From: Odontesthes bonariensis
Lineage: Eukaryota > Chordata > Actinopteri > Atheriniformes > Atherinopsidae
Reading direction: 5' to 3'
Length of the DNA stretch: 64,000 nucleotides
Assembly: GCF_027942865.1 (NCBI RefSeq)
Contig: NC_134515.1
Coordinates: 22,838,227-22,902,226 of the forward strand
Shown piece by piece: positions 46,646 through 60,900 of the stretch. The notes under the pieces were generated by a model that was not told the origin of the DNA, did not search any database, and saw only the letters and a program-made list of their open reading frames with translations. The position numbers were made by a program, and so were the translations under genes. Position 1 is the first letter of the stretch. Every line of letters begins with the position of its first letter.

Positions 46646-49600
46646 AATTCATGAATGGAATTCTGTTTTTTATTTTCACCTCAATCTATCATCTGTTTGG
46701 AAAAAGCATTGTGCTTCACATACAATTATTTTACAAAAAGACAGGGCATGATGATGATATATTCAGGGCACTCATGTCACAGCTGACATTTGCTTTTTTA
46801 CTTTTAACAGGGTATGTAAAAGTATCCTATTAAAGTAAAATTTGTTTGACTAAACAGTGAAACGAATTCTTACCCACAGTGGCATTCAGCTCTGAAGTGT
46901 ACTTTATGCTACTTTCTTAGAGAAGCTGTTAAAATACATGTAGCCAGTCAGGCTCTAAATCTGAGGTTATTTCAGTGTGTTCTCGTTAGACACGTTATAG
47001 GGTGTGACCATGATAAAATGTATCAAATTTAACATTATGAGTGGAAAAAATATCAATATTATCCATGATAATATTCAAACGTGGGACACGAGACTGCAAT
47101 TGATAATTACAGTCTAACATGACATTTCTGGGTTCCATCCCATGAGATGAACTGAGGCCATACATCAATTAATTTCAATCACATTAACTTCACCCATCCA
47201 CAGTCTGAGCTTTGGCTCCGACCTTTACATTTTTCTTCATTTACATCGCCTGGGGGGCAGACATTATTTTACTCCTGGGAGTGAATGTTATGATGAAAAT
47301 GGACTGTCAGACTCAATCGAAGATATATAGCTCACACATCCAAAACCCTTCTTAAACATGAAGCTTAATTTGAGCCTTAGTTTTATGCCACTGCTGCACT
47401 TTATTTCCTTGTGATTATTTAAACAATGATTTGACTCTGAAGGGTTGATTGTAAGGACTAAATGTAAAAATAGATATTTTTTTTACCACTTGAAACTGTT
47501 GTATGATGAAGGGGAGAAAGTCACATTTTACATTTCATCACGCTAACTGATCAAGGTCAGCTTCAATGGTGACAAATAATTCATTAATAGTACTGGCCAG
47601 TGTTAACAGTGAAAAATAACCAGAGCTGATGGAATCACGTGTTTCCTGATTAAATTGTTCAGTAACAGAAGTGGTTTCCATGATCACAAATAAGCAGGAG
47701 CCCACCAACCTCCAGAACACAGCACAACACTCACATTTAAATCAATAGTTTTGATGGCAGCGGCAGCAGAAGATAGCAGGCTTTTTTTCTCAGCGGTTGT
47801 GAAGGCTAACCGTGGTCTTGCCAGAGATCATACTATCATCATTTCCTCTGATGTGCAGCCATAAAACATTTGGCAGAGCTTCCTGTAAATGCAGGTGTGA
47901 CCTGGAAAATACCTGCTTTTGACAATTTGACACAGAAGCCTAAAAGGCACTAGTATGACCTCCAAATCTAATTTGTAGCAACATCACAGTTTTCAAGAAA
48001 CTTAGCAAATAGAACTGGTAATAATAAGACATTAGGCTTTTGATTGGTGCACACACTTTATTGCACTGAAGACAAGAGAACAAAGTAATGGTTATGGAAA
48101 GCCATTAGAGTGATTTGTTAATGAAAAAAACAACAACCATTCAACGGCTCATTCCATTTCCTAACAAAGACTAATCACTCAATTTTTGTAGAGGGGTATT
48201 TTGAATAAAAGAGATGCACAAAACAATGCCCCTCATTTAGTTATTAATACGCTTTTTGGTGATATAATGACAAACTAATGCATGTGAAATCTGTAATTGG
48301 TCAATTTAAATGCACTATAAACGAAGTGAATCACTGCGAAAGTGTTTCCATTCAAGCATGGATGCATTACTCCATTGAATCTGTTAAGTCTCTAAATGAC
48401 AGTGGAAGGACGGAAGGACCAATGGACAATCGGTCTTCTCTGTCACAGTAGAGATGTCCATCCTGTGATATGCCCGTGGATGTACAGCAGTTTTTAAGAG
48501 GACACCAAGAAATAAAGTGTGAAATATCCCAGCAAATAGCATCTTGTCCCATTTACTGTCGACTTAGTGTGAGAAAGCTGCTGACTGCAAGAGAGAAGAG
48601 AGAAGGAGGAGATATGTCAAGATGACAGGTTTATTGATATACTCAGTGCATTATCTACAAACACACAACTACACACACAAAGAAACACAGACACATCATT
48701 CATACTGCCTGGACAGCACTGTCAGTTAATTTTAGCTCATTATATTAAACAATACAAGTGTGGGCGAAAAAAAAGAAAGAAAAAAAGATCCCAAAACAAG
48801 GAGTAGACATTATCATTTTTCAAAATTGCACATACATGTCAAACTCAAATATAGCCTTTTAGCTGAAAGGAGTCCACTCACACAACGCCTGACTATAACC
48901 ATAGAATAAAGTCTCGCTAGCATTAAAGATTTATTTATTGCCAAGTACCTACTTTGTACCATTCTGAAACAAAGAGAAGTGTCCTTGACTAAGGACAACA
49001 ATTAATTCCCATTAGGGCCTTCATTTAGAAGTGGCCATCCAGTCATTTTGGGCAACAGATGTTCAAGTGAAGTTTCATTGATCCTCTGAGCTTTGCTTAA
49101 CAACAAAGCTTTGAATAAAGATGGCTCATATTCAGTCTACAGTCTCCAGCTGAGATACTATTCAATGGAAAAAGAAAGTGGATTTTGTGTTGTGAATACT
49201 AATGCATGACAAATCTGACAAACGAGACATATTTGCATCGTGGGTCACTGAAAGTGATTAATTAAGCTAATTGCTGTGTGAAGAAAAAGACCCTTGCCAC
49301 TCGTCTCCTTGAGTGTTAACAGGATCACCTTGAAACTGACTGTATGGCCATGAATTACAAGTATTCCCACTACAAACATTATAGTTGCTTCTATACATCT
49401 CTCATATGGTGATGTGAAATTGTCCATTGCCTCTTTTCCCTTCAAAGCGTGTAGGCATTGGCCTATAAGTCATCATGTGCAAAATGGGTAAACAACTGAC
49501 AAAAATCTTTCAATCATATTTTCAATGCACTTCTGAGAAACGTATTACTCTCAGGCGAATCTTAAGTTTTTTTATAATAAATTAGAATATGTGAAGATTT

Positions 49601-51553
49601 TGACACACTTACAGTCGACCAGTTCTCAACAACAACTGAGTGATATTTCATGAAATTTGGAAACAAAGAACTACCTCCCCAAGGGGTGTTTGCACATGCA
49701 GATTAAAATGGCTAATACACTTCTGCTTGAAGATTATACAACCTTTTGTGGCTTTGAAAGCAACTTCAAGTGAATTGTTAAAAATGGGGGGTGATGGTCT
49801 CCTAGTCAAAAGAATGTATTTGAGACGTAATCGTGATCTTTTTCTTGCCTAATCAAGTGATCTGATTCCATAAATCTAACCAGGAAGTAACAGAAATGTT
49901 TTAGGAAAGTGCTGTTGTTTTATTAACTGAACATAACACAGAGATGGGAAACCCATTGTGGTGCATTGGCCACAAATATGTGCTGTGAACTTGTGAGTGA
50001 TTGAAAGCGCTGGACCTAACTACACCATCTAACCCACCCTCATACCTTCTTCTGAGCTTTCCTTCCTTGGCCTCTTGCAGGAAAGACTTGAGAACAACTT
50101 TTGCTGTGATTCGGAAAGGCTGAAAAGAGATATACATATGTTTGTCCTTCTGAAATAAGGGCCATAACTGCCTTCATTGTGGCTGAGACTAGTTGGAGAC
50201 TACAACCAGATGTTGTAAGAACAATATTGTCTTCTGTCATTCAAACATGGTGTGTCAGCCAATTACAGCCCGACCAGTAAAAACTCAAGTGTCGTCTGTC
50301 TATTCTGTTGAATTAGACATAGAGCTGTGCACTGTACTGCTGTAATTCACATATGACATAAATAAAAAAATAAAAAATAAAAGAATAAAAGAGCGGCCTA
50401 GTACATTTTCAATCACTGCCCCTTAAAACTATAGCAATAGCGTTTTATTAAAATAACATTAATTAGCATTTTGAGCATCTTTTTTTTTTTGTAGTAAACA
50501 ATGACCTCTGATGTGATTCTGATGGCACTACCATGTTCACTGACATCACAGTTTACATCTGGGAGATAAACTGAGGTTTTGCAGGTAATCCGGCATTTGC
50601 TATGTGAAGACCACAATTTTCATTTAGAAAATGCAATTTCTATTTTGCACATGTTGATGACGCATGTGCAGAAATCCTAGAGCAGATTTTTCTGCTTTCC
50701 ACTTGATGTCACAGCCTCCCTCTGCTGCAATATCATACACGTCCTTGTAAGTTGTTTTACTCAGTCTGAGAGTGAAAAAGAGGGAGCGGGAGAATTCCGC
50801 TCACGCTGGTTCAGTAAGTGGTTTTCATAGTTTTCACATTGTGAGTCTGACAGCTAACACGATCCACAGTACAGCTGATTTGTTTCGCTGATGGGTGAGC
50901 AGATAAATTATTTTTATTGACTGAAGCTGTTCTCGAGACCTGTTGTTAGACTGAGACGACATCAGGTTATTTAGACAAAGTGAATCTGATGATGCTGCAT
51001 TCTGTCTGTTGTGAGCTGAGGAGAAGAGAGGAGACTCTCGCTCCCCCTGAGCTTCAAGAGGTAAGGACAGCAAAATCTTTTACATTGAGTGAAAGAGACA
51101 GACAGAGGAGTGGAGCATAAAAAGATGGACTGAGCATCAAACCATTTCTCAGGAGTATAAAGCTTGAATAAACCCGGATTGTCTCCACTCAGAAATATTT
51201 CCCTGGACCCAACACATTAAAAGATTATGCATTCAAAGATTAAATGAAAATAGAACTGTTTTCTTGTCTTGACATTACATGTCAGACAATCGAAGTTAGA
51301 GACAAAAGTTGAGAGAATTGTTGAGAACCCTATCCCACAAAACACTATTGATAGTGAATAGATTTTGGTGATCTGAACTGATTAGTTGATTCTTGGTCTA
51401 ATGGTTCTTCTATCCAAAATATGTCAGCATGATTTCATTGTATAAGTCATCACATGCACAATAATCTGTTCAATTGTCAAAATGGGCCAAGAACATGATA
51501 CCATCAATACCTTATAGAATCTCATGTTATTCCCCTTTCCTTAATCCTATTGA
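46646..51553. other. Intergenic, no gene recognised; one weak candidate leader exon
   Basis: No coding exon was recognised. About 50760-51060 is more GC-rich and ends CTTCAAGAG|GTAAGGAC, a good plus-strand splice donor, so a non-coding first exon is conceivable. The remainder is AT-rich with short homopolymers. Confidence 0.5.
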
Positions 51554-51871
51554 TTGTTTTTCTCTGCTTGGAGGTGGAGAGTGTATGAGCATCATGCTCA
51601 AGACCAAAGATCCCTGCTCCATGCAATGGACGCCGCATGTTTAGACATTACAGGAGATCAGTGTAAGGGATGGTTGCGGCATGCACGGCGTTTCTTCCCG
51701 CGTTGCATTGCAAGGGAAAATATACGTTGCGATGTTGATGAGAATCTGTGGCCAGACAGACAGCAACGTCGGACGGCCAGGAGGGTGAGGACAGTGGTCA
51801 TGAGGGAGGGGCGGGGGAGGGTGAGGGTGAGCGGGAGGGGGACGACAGCGACCAGTGAAGTGTTGCTATAG
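51554..51871 (+). pseudogene. DDE-superfamily (IS630/Tc1-mariner-like) transposase C-terminal remnant
   Basis: The frame reads FFSAWRWRVYEHHAQDQRS, then AMDAACLDITGDQCKGWLRHARRFF and CDVDENLWPD. These blocks form the C-terminus of a fish DDE transposase of the IS630/Tc1-mariner class. Just upstream LNPID can be read in another frame, so the segment carrying the last catalytic acidic residue is frame-shifted relative to the rest. The N-terminal DNA-binding domain and the first catalytic residues are not recognisable upstream. The gene is dead. Confidence 0.65.
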
Positions 51872-52640
51872 TGTTTTCTGCAAGCTGCAGATTTATTTAC
51901 AGTACTGTAGGCCACTTAATTTTGCTTGTTTTTTGTTTGTGTTTATATTACAGTATATGTGTGCTATGTATATTTTTCTTTTCCTTCTACAATACTATAC
52001 TGTATGGAAGTTACGTACTTCACAGTATTTGTGTGAATAAAAATGGTTGGTATGAGTGTATTGTGTGTGCTTTGAGGCTACTCTTACTGTGAAACTTTTT
52101 TCCTCCAGTTTTATACACTATTGTATTCTGTTAGGTAGTCCTATGCCATAGTGACAAAACATCTAAACATTTTGACTTGTAGTGCTCACACAATGCCAAA
52201 AGGACAATGCATTTTGGGGGCACCGACTATTTGAATGAGAAAGAAACTTCATTTTGACACATGGGTGAACTGTTTAGGGGGAGATATGAGCTTTTGCTGG
52301 TGAACCATGGTGTTTTGCTGAACCATTCAGTTTAGTTTTGCAAAAAGTACTAAAGAGTGTTGAAAACATCTGGTCTGTTTCAAGAAATGAGCCTAGGCAA
52401 TTGAGAAAGATCTTTGCAATTTGGGTGGCACTGACTTTTTACATGGGAAAGAAATCAGGTCTGAAGCATGGGTTAACAGTTTTGGGAGAGATATGTGCTT
52501 TTGCAGGTTAGCTATGGTGTTGTGCTGAACTATGAGAGTGTTATGCCAAATGATCTTAGAGTTTTGAGAATGTAATTTCTGTTTCAAGAAATGAGCCAAA
52601 CCAATAGAGAAAAACTGTAATACTCTCATTGCCTGATGCT
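51872..52640 (+). mobile_element. 3' non-coding part of the same transposon, with diverged tandem duplication
   Basis: The sequence directly follows the transposase remnant. From about 52203 a unit of roughly 205 bp appears twice: 52203-52411 and 52412-52617. Paired landmarks are TTTTGGGGGCACCGACT / TTTGGGTGGCACTGACT, GAGATATGAGCTTTTGCTGG / GAGATATGTGCTTTTGCAGG and TGTTTCAAGAAATGAGCC in both. The element's outer ends were not found. Confidence 0.5.
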
Positions 52641-53203
52641 GATTGACATCCTAGAAAAACATAGTACAATATGTCCATTTCAAGTAGAAATAGTAGAAAC
52701 AGTCATTTGTGGTGAAAAAGTCTATGGAACAGAACTTTAAAGAAGTATTACCACCTTATTTTTCTTAATGTGCAGATGAGATTGTTTCTCAGCGAATGGA
52801 AAATTAAATTGTGTCTGCTGTTGTTTTAAGTCTGAACTATCAATCCAGTCATGAGCCTACATTCAGAACACAGAGAAGACAGACCACAACAATAAACCAA
52901 CTGACTGTCATGGTAAGCTGTCCATACGAGGATCATTCTAAACCACACCTAATCTGCTCTATTGTCCATCACAAATTAGTATTTACTTGCATCTATATAA
53001 ACTTAGCCCCATCACCACAGGGAACCTTGCCGTCTCTGTGTTACACTCGTGCACACATAACATAAATCCAGTGCATTGGCTTTCATGCCGCGAGTATGAA
53101 AAGAATCAGTGACATTAAGCGCAATATGGCATTTTCAGCACAGGTTGTGTTTTACAGGTGAGGGAACAGGCATTTATGTTATGCTGCAGAAAGATTGACT
53201 GAT
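52641..53203. other. Intergenic, no gene recognised
   Basis: Short chance frames and no repeat with clear ends. It may include the right end of the preceding transposon. Confidence 0.5.
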
Positions 53204-53332
<129 letters not shown>

Positions 53333-56300
53333 AATCTGGGGGGAGTTTGTAACACCACTCAGCCTCAGACGCTCTCTGTTGGACTGTGGTCATTTGCATA
53401 TGTGTGAGGTCACCACTGAAGAGTGAGTGGAATTACAATTATGTTCCTTTCATTTCCCTCCTTCCATGCACGTATATTCACACATACACATGCACACGCA
53501 CAGGGTACAAAACAGGAGATGAGGGGTGATGATCAGGGAGTGGCAAAGGGAATATATCTCTCAAATAGATTCTGTCATGTCTTTCTCCACATCCTGAATA
53601 AATCCAGAGAGAGGACACATGTTTTTCAAAGGAGGCCTCTCCACGATATGCACACAAGATTACCAAAACTCCCCGAGGCCTCTCATTAGGAAAACAGCTC
53701 AGGGACACAACTTATCACGAGGAGGTGGGTTCCTCTCTATCATCTGCACTCATCTCAGTGGAGTAAATACCTTCCTTTGGGAATTCATTAGATTGCTTTC
53801 CCTTCCACCTGAAAGCACATCCCCTTTCAGATCAGATTAAGAACAGGGAGAAGACTCTTCTTATGTTCTGTTAAATACAGCCTCTTTAAATCTTCTCTGT
53901 ACATTTAGACGCACCAAAAGTTGAACCTTTTTTCCCCCTAAACTGATCCTTTCTTCACACTTTGCTCTGTTTGGAACCATTATTCCTCACTGCCAACTCA
54001 AGGACAGCCATTCATCAAGACACAAGCTTTTGCAAGGCTGATGCCGAACCCTAGTATCAATAGCTTCTCTGTGTCTCCAAAGGAAGTGCTATCCTTCCCC
54101 TTTTCTCTTTCAAGAGAGCTTTGACATAAGCCCAAGCTTTTCCAACATGTTACCAGCCCCACTCAGGCTGTGTGCAGCATAAACCTGCTGTTTCTGATAG
54201 TTCACAGGTTTCCTAAAGAATAAAGCTGCTTAAGTATCTAAGTGTGGTATAAACAGTATAAAACTGCAAAGAGCACAAAGTGGATAGGCCATGTGAGGTG
54301 TTACAATTCTGTCAGTAAAGGTTTAATCATCAACGCTTCTGTGAGTCTCCATCTTTTCATTGACACTCGGATGCCAGGTAAAATATAAAAACTCTTGACA
54401 GAAACTTGACTACAGGAAAAGAATGAATATTTTCAATGTAATGAATGAGTGTAAACAACAACGTTGTCCGTACCTCTTATCTACGCTGACACAAAACTGT
54501 ACGAATATTTCTTCCACAGGAGTTGCTCATTTGGTCCTTGAATCACAGCACTACTGTGACCTAAAATTCTTTGAGCTGCTGCTTGGCAAGTCTTACCCAC
54601 TCTATCTCTGCAGGTCCCACTCCATTCATTTTTTAACACACTGACCACCCTCTAAATTAAATATTCAGGCTTTCACTGCTCAGTTTTTTTTTTTACATGA
54701 CAAAACGTCTTTACGGGCACCCGGAAGCACATCTTCTAAATTAAACTCTGCCAGTTAGAGTTCGAGTGAGTGCATGCAAATGTGTATGTGTCTCTACGTG
54801 TGCATTTGTGACATTATATGAATGTGTGTTTGTGAGTGTGTGGCTCTTTCACTCCGAATCAGCATGCACACTGGTGAAGTCCTGATGGAGCAGCCAGTCT
54901 TTTGTTCCTAGTTATCCATCCTTTGATGATCCAATTTTTTGGGCTTATGGGAGGGCACTCATCTTCTTACAAGCAGTCTGTCAGGAACTCTTCAATGTTC
55001 CACGAAAAAAATCACCATTCCAGAGCATTCTGCAAATGAGGGGCCGCATAATCAATTAGTTGTCTTCACTGCGAGACTTTATCGACAAAGGCACGTCAGC
55101 AGCTTCCTCACATGTTCTCTGCTTTGATGTGCAGCCTGGCTTTTTGACAGGCAAATAGTAATTGTTGGGAGATTCTATCTATTTTCTGCTAGTGGTTTTC
55201 CTTCAAGAGTCTGACTTAAAAAAGTAATTGCGTTTGCATAGATCCACTCAATGTTTCTCAGTCAATTGTTTATACCCGAAAGAGATCATTTTATTCATCT
55301 TGGATAATGATATTCTGCTGGCTAACAGGTGCTTTGTGACTTTTATTGTCCAAGAGGGAGCAATATAGCCTGACAGAAATAGCAGATTTATCTCAGGGTG
55401 TGTTTTAGATTTGATATTTCTGGCACTGTCAGTGTAACAAATTGTTAGGGTAGAAGCAAGGGGATTTTTGACATGATAATAATAAACGATAACTTACATG
55501 TATAAAAAGGGATTATGTGATTTTCTATAATGTGACAAAGCTATGGTTAAGATTTGGTTTCGGCAGAAAAGCAACGTGGTTAAAATTGGGTAAGATCTTT
55601 GGGTCAAAGCAATTTTTTTGGCTTGGACCCACCACCTCTGTTCCACCACCTCTCAGTGTCAGTATAGGCTAAAGCACCTGGAGGATAGAGCTAAAGCATA
55701 AATGGACTTTTGTCATCATGGTTACTACAATAAAAGAAAAAAGAAAATGTGGCGATGTCTGGATAAACAACTGGATAAAAGAATGAGAAATGTTGTTTGA
55801 AAAAAATCACAAAAAAGATGACATCCTGAATCGCATTTCTTATGCATGCAAACAGGACTTTTGCCAGAGCTCTTCCAAGTTCACATAACTTCCTCCAAAG
55901 TCTAACTTTAAAACTATTCACTGTCAGCAGCCTTTTCACCATGTTAATTCATTCAGTTTTGTCATTTCATTTGAGATATCATTAAGCTGTGGCTTTCACT
56001 CTGCTGCACCTCATTCTTCTGCACTATATACTGCAGCTCTTAATAAAGAGAGAAACATAAAAAACATGTGTAACCCCTAACCCCGTATCATTTTCCATCC
56101 TCACTGTATTTTTTATGTATTTGTTGTGTAAAAGTAACATATATTTTAGCTCCTATTCTAACTCTGTATTCTTGACTCCTAACCCTAACCCCTGGCAACC
56201 GATAGCACAGTAGACAAGTAAATGAACGAAGTGAATGTATAATGTTGTATAAGATGGAAATCCAACTAGGGTCTCTTTCATGGTCATAGGCAGAGTAACT

Positions 56301-57508
56301 CATCTGTCCTCTGACTCATTCCATCCCTTCATAAGTATTTGTGGCCAAATCAGTTGTATTGAACATCTACATTGTCACGTAGACTGGTGCCACCACCAGT
56401 TAAACATGTTGGTGTTGTTTCACTGTCTGTGTCAGGGATCACACGGAAGATAGACAGAGGCATGTATCATTTTCAAATGAGCCCAAAGGGTGGGGAAGAT
56501 TTTATGAACATGACATCACACACGACTCTTAGTTGAAAAACTATTTCAGCCCCAGCAGGTTTGATTCGGACCATTCTGTTTCGTCTAGTTCAACTGTTCC
56601 TTGTTTTACTCAAAAACTCCATCGTTTGAGAGTTTGGAAGTTTTTAGATCAAGGATGTAAAGCCTCATTCAGCATTCATACAAATGAATATCAGAAGCCA
56701 TCTAAGTGCACACAGAAAGCTGCTGATGTGATGGGGTTACCTACCAGCTGACATTCTTACTTGCTTCTGTTTTGCTTGTTTGCATGGGCAAAGTATGTGG
56801 CGGCGCAAGGACTTGTGTCATACAAACTGCTAACTTATATCAAATGGTCAAAAGTGTGTTTGTTTTGTAAAGGGACAACACGGATGAGATATGAGAGATT
56901 CTCGTGGTGACTTTCTGTGTTGACTTTCAGTTAAACTCAAACACAATAGTGTGGATTTAGGCTGAGTTGAAGATTTATGTAAAAAACTTGGAGGTTTGCT
57001 GTCTTTGCTTTGCATTAAAGGTGCTTGTAGGTCAGGCCACATTTCCCAGCGTGCAAAAGACAATGTTGTACCAAGACCAAAAACAATGAGAACAGATAGA
57101 TGATTCCCCCTTGTTCAGAAAAAAACCTAAAGTCGTCTCATTTACATGAAATTTTTTGATTTTGTTTTTTAAAATTGTGACAATAAGAGAGGTCAAATAA
57201 ATGAGTAAATACATAAAACATGGATTTGAGATCCTATTTATGAAGCTGGGTTTTTTCTTCTTCTGTGTGTTTTGGTTTCGTCTCTGCCTCACCACAGTTT
57301 CAGCTCTCAGTTATTCTTTTAGTAATCAATACATCTGAGACTCTAATTCAATCCTTTCTGTGTAGGGAAACTTTAAAGTGACATTATGAATGTAATGTTA
57401 CATGTCACCCATAATTAAAAGGGCATGTTTCTGCAAAATGTGGTCATTTTGTGTAATTAGCCTCTGTTGTGATCTATGGATTGCTATTTTTAATGAAATG
57501 ATGCGCGC
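53333..57508. other. Intergenic, no gene recognised
   Basis: Nothing beyond short chance frames. A short CCTAACCCTAACCCC near 56180 is only two telomere-like units and not a telomere tract. Composition stays AT-rich until about 57500. Confidence 0.6.
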
Positions 57509-57906
57509 GCTTAGTTCCGTCGCAGAGAGACAGAGAGCAGAATCTCGTGTATATCCAATGGCAGCTGCTGGCTGGGCGTGATGACCTTTTGTCTCCCGGC
57601 GGTCAGGTATGGAGATGGGGGCGGAGACACCGAGGGAGCAGCTTCGTATCGGACTGGTCCCGACGTCCCGGACAACAAATGGCCGGGAGCCGGCAGAGAG
57701 GAAGTCTGTGAGCTGTCCATCTTTTCTCTCAGAGCGACTACAGCAAGAGCTGTGTACATGCTCACATAGCGGGCTGGAAGTGGGGAAGAGGCGCTCTTTA
57801 TCCTCACTCTCAGTAACCTGTATTTTCATCCTTCTGGCAAGAGAATGAGAGAGTCCTGTTGACACCACGGAGAGAAACACGCTGAGACCGACTATGGCTG
57901 TGGACG
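57509..57906 (+). CDS. Candidate first exon (5' UTR plus start MAVDG) of an unidentified gene
   Basis: This stretch is clearly richer in G+C than its surroundings. Near its end it has an ATG at 57894 with A at -3 and G at +4, coding MAVD plus one base, then a near-consensus donor GACG|GTAAGA at 57906/57907. A short first coding exon behind a long leader would fit, with later exons outside the window or in very large introns. An upstream ATG at 57609 opens a 79-residue frame that would be an upstream ORF. I cannot name the gene, and no second exon was recognised before 64000. It could be a chance donor in a GC-rich island. Confidence 0.3.
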
Positions 57907-60900
57907 GTAAGAGCGCTCAGTGTTCCTTTCGCTTAAGCATCTCAGCCCTATAGTGTTTTCACGTGGACTTTATACGGATTTAAACAGTGTGTAGAATTTT
58001 ACATTTTTTATTTATTTATTTTGGTTAAGAAAATAAATCTCACATCAGTTCTCAGAGCATGGACAACATATTCATACAATATTTTCGAGGATGTGAGTTA
58101 AGTATTGTAAAACGTCTAGTTTTAGTGGAAGTTGCCTGCCGGATCGCTCTTATAGTTACATTGAGAAATCACCAAGTTACTTATATCTTATAGGGTGACG
58201 GGATATCTGTCAAAATCAATGTGGATACTCTTTTGGCCGGATTAACTTGAATAAATCCAGTCTTAATCTTGTGAATGACACATAAGGCAATGTGGGGCTG
58301 AAAATCAACGTGTTTTCTTTTTCTTTTGAAAAATTGGAATTGGGAATTTTGTTTTGATAGAAAGATAACACGATACTGTATTCTGGAAGTTCAGTCTTTT
58401 TTTGTTGTTGTTGTTGGTCTCTGTTAGATTAAGGTTTATAAATTGTCTCCTGTGCTCATGTGCAATAATATCAACCGGTTTTCAGCTCACAAATGTAAGA
58501 ATGATGAAGCCTTCTCTGCCCTTCCCTTTAATATGCTTTTGGTTTTGTTTAAAGATAAGAAGAATATATTATTTTATGTCTGTGCCAGATAAACACTTTG
58601 TATTCACAAACTGTATGCATAAAAGGAAAAAAACTTAATAAAAAGACAGTGATTAAAAAGATAAGAATGAAAAAAAAATGCACATACACTCACCGCTTGC
58701 ACAAAACTGAGCCGGAATAATGCTGCTTTGTTAGTTAAGAAAACAAGCCACCACCATCTTATTGACTAGTAAAACACACAAAACAATTATTTTTTTCTCA
58801 TTTGAGTGAAAAAATCATTATTTTAAATCGTCGATTTTTATGGAATTCATAGAGTACACAGTGTTGCCAGCAAAGGTCAGAAGAAAGTGATGTAAAGGAA
58901 ATACATCAGCTTCAAAAAAGAAAAGGGATTTTAAGTAGTTAGAGATCAATCAACTACAGAAAGCCCCCCTCTTCTTCAAAAACATGTACGGAATAAATCA
59001 GGCATGTTGAGGGCAATTTTTATTTGATCTTTTTATTTGTTTTGCAGCTTCAGCTTGAAACTCATTCACTGGAGAGCCACACATGCACACACACTCGCTG
59101 TCCTCCCCTGTAGCTTAAGGGGACAAAAGCAATTAGACACTTATATACTGTGCATTAAACCCTCTTTGGTGCTTTGGAATTGTTTGCACCGCCGCTGTTG
59201 TTGTCATGCCCCTTTCTCTGTCCTACACAAGGCTGATTGGTTTTTGCTCCAGGCTAACTAAATTAAATGAAGCCTAATCAGAGCCTCTTTCTGCTCAAGG
59301 GCAATAATGTATGTTGGAGCATCACTGTAGTGCCAAGTGTGTTTCCTAACTGTCCTCTGTCGTCTGGGTCAGGTTAGCTCTTCATCTTGCATGACTGCAG
59401 GTAAGAGGCTCAATCGGATGAATGTATAGGTATAGAGAGACATTGGACTATGTATAATTAATCCACGGCTTACTTAAGTAGCATTGATTTATTGAGAGCC
59501 CCGACACTGCCGTGACACTTAAACTTTAAAAGACTGTCGCACTCATGAGTCTTGATTTACATAACCTGTGACACTAAGAGACATTTAAGATGTTTGAGCG
59601 CAGACGCTAAATCTGATCATTATCATCCTGTCTCTCTCTGGAGGCCTAAGTACATTAAAGACAAAAACAATATATTATTTTCAAAGGTTTTCAAGCTGCC
59701 ACATTCGAATTAAAAAGGGGCGTCTGGTACTGCTTTGTCTAAAAATGTATGTTGTTGATGTTGCTATTTTTTTTTTTTTTTTGTGCTTTTTTTCTTCTGA
59801 ATTAAATGTGTGAAACCTGAACTTGAGAATTTTTAGAACAGGTTCAGAAATATCAATGTTACATGAGGCTGTTCTTCATAATTTATCATTTGGATTTAAA
59901 TATCACTCTGGCCTGCGGATAAAGATAAGGACATTTTATGTATTTTGGAAAAAGTCTCTTATCCCTGGCTGGTTTCACAGAAGTATAGAAGAATTATCAC
60001 AATCATTTGTTACATGATGGAAGCACTTAGTGTATTAAATTTACTGACGGGTACTACGGAAAACAACAAGTCTGTTATCCATTTTGTATGTTGTTTCAAA
60101 AAGTCCGGATCATTTTATATGTGTGTAACAGGGGGATACCTCTGTGAAAGGGGTTGGAGAAATATTGGCTCTTTTCAGACATGTATCGTGCTACAAAAAA
60201 AAAAAAAAAAAAGAAGATGCTGCTGTATCTCGTCTTTGTTCATTCACCCCAACCAAATAAATGCAGTGCCATGCCAGTGTGTGCTTTCAAATAGGATGCT
60301 GCCGTTTGAGAATCAGCTGAGTGATGCGCCAACTGTGCTGGCATTTAAAACCCCTTGTTCTGCCATGCCAGCTCTTCCTCAAACACGCACACCTCGATCC
60401 GGCTTCGACCCCTGACCCCGTTCTGCCTCTGAACTTTACAAACATAAGGCAATTCACAACAATGGCACAACACTCCAGCTTTGATCAAGCAGTGTGAAAG
60501 CGTATCCAGATCAGAAATCTCGTTTCAATGTTTTCAGTTCACATCTAGCTGCGCAAACTAAATTTTCTAACCATGTCCAGGTATTTTATTTTTTTTAAGA
60601 GCTCAAATCTAACCAAGTAGCATTTTTTCCTAAATCTAACAAAACAGTGGAAAATAACTTCAGCAACAGGAGCCTTAAAACACACAAAATAATGGTGGAA
60701 TATTTTTGAAAGAGAAAAACTGATTAAGGTCAAGCTGAAAGGCACAAGCAGCTACTGAGAACCTACAACTATTTACCTTCAGACACTAATTTGTGACCTG
60801 TGACTGCTATAGGTGTGGCACGTACAGTACAATATCAGCAATGATTGATAATTTTTGGATCGGTTTCCATTTTTCCTTCGTTTGCAATGTTATTGTTTGT

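Noticed and set aside
56175..56192. CCTAACCCTAACCCC considered as an interstitial telomere
   Set aside because: Only two units, well within chance.
57398..57880. 160-residue minus-strand frame
   Set aside because: It lies antisense to the GC-rich candidate first exon, has no recognisable domain, and its composition suggests a chance frame in GC-rich DNA.
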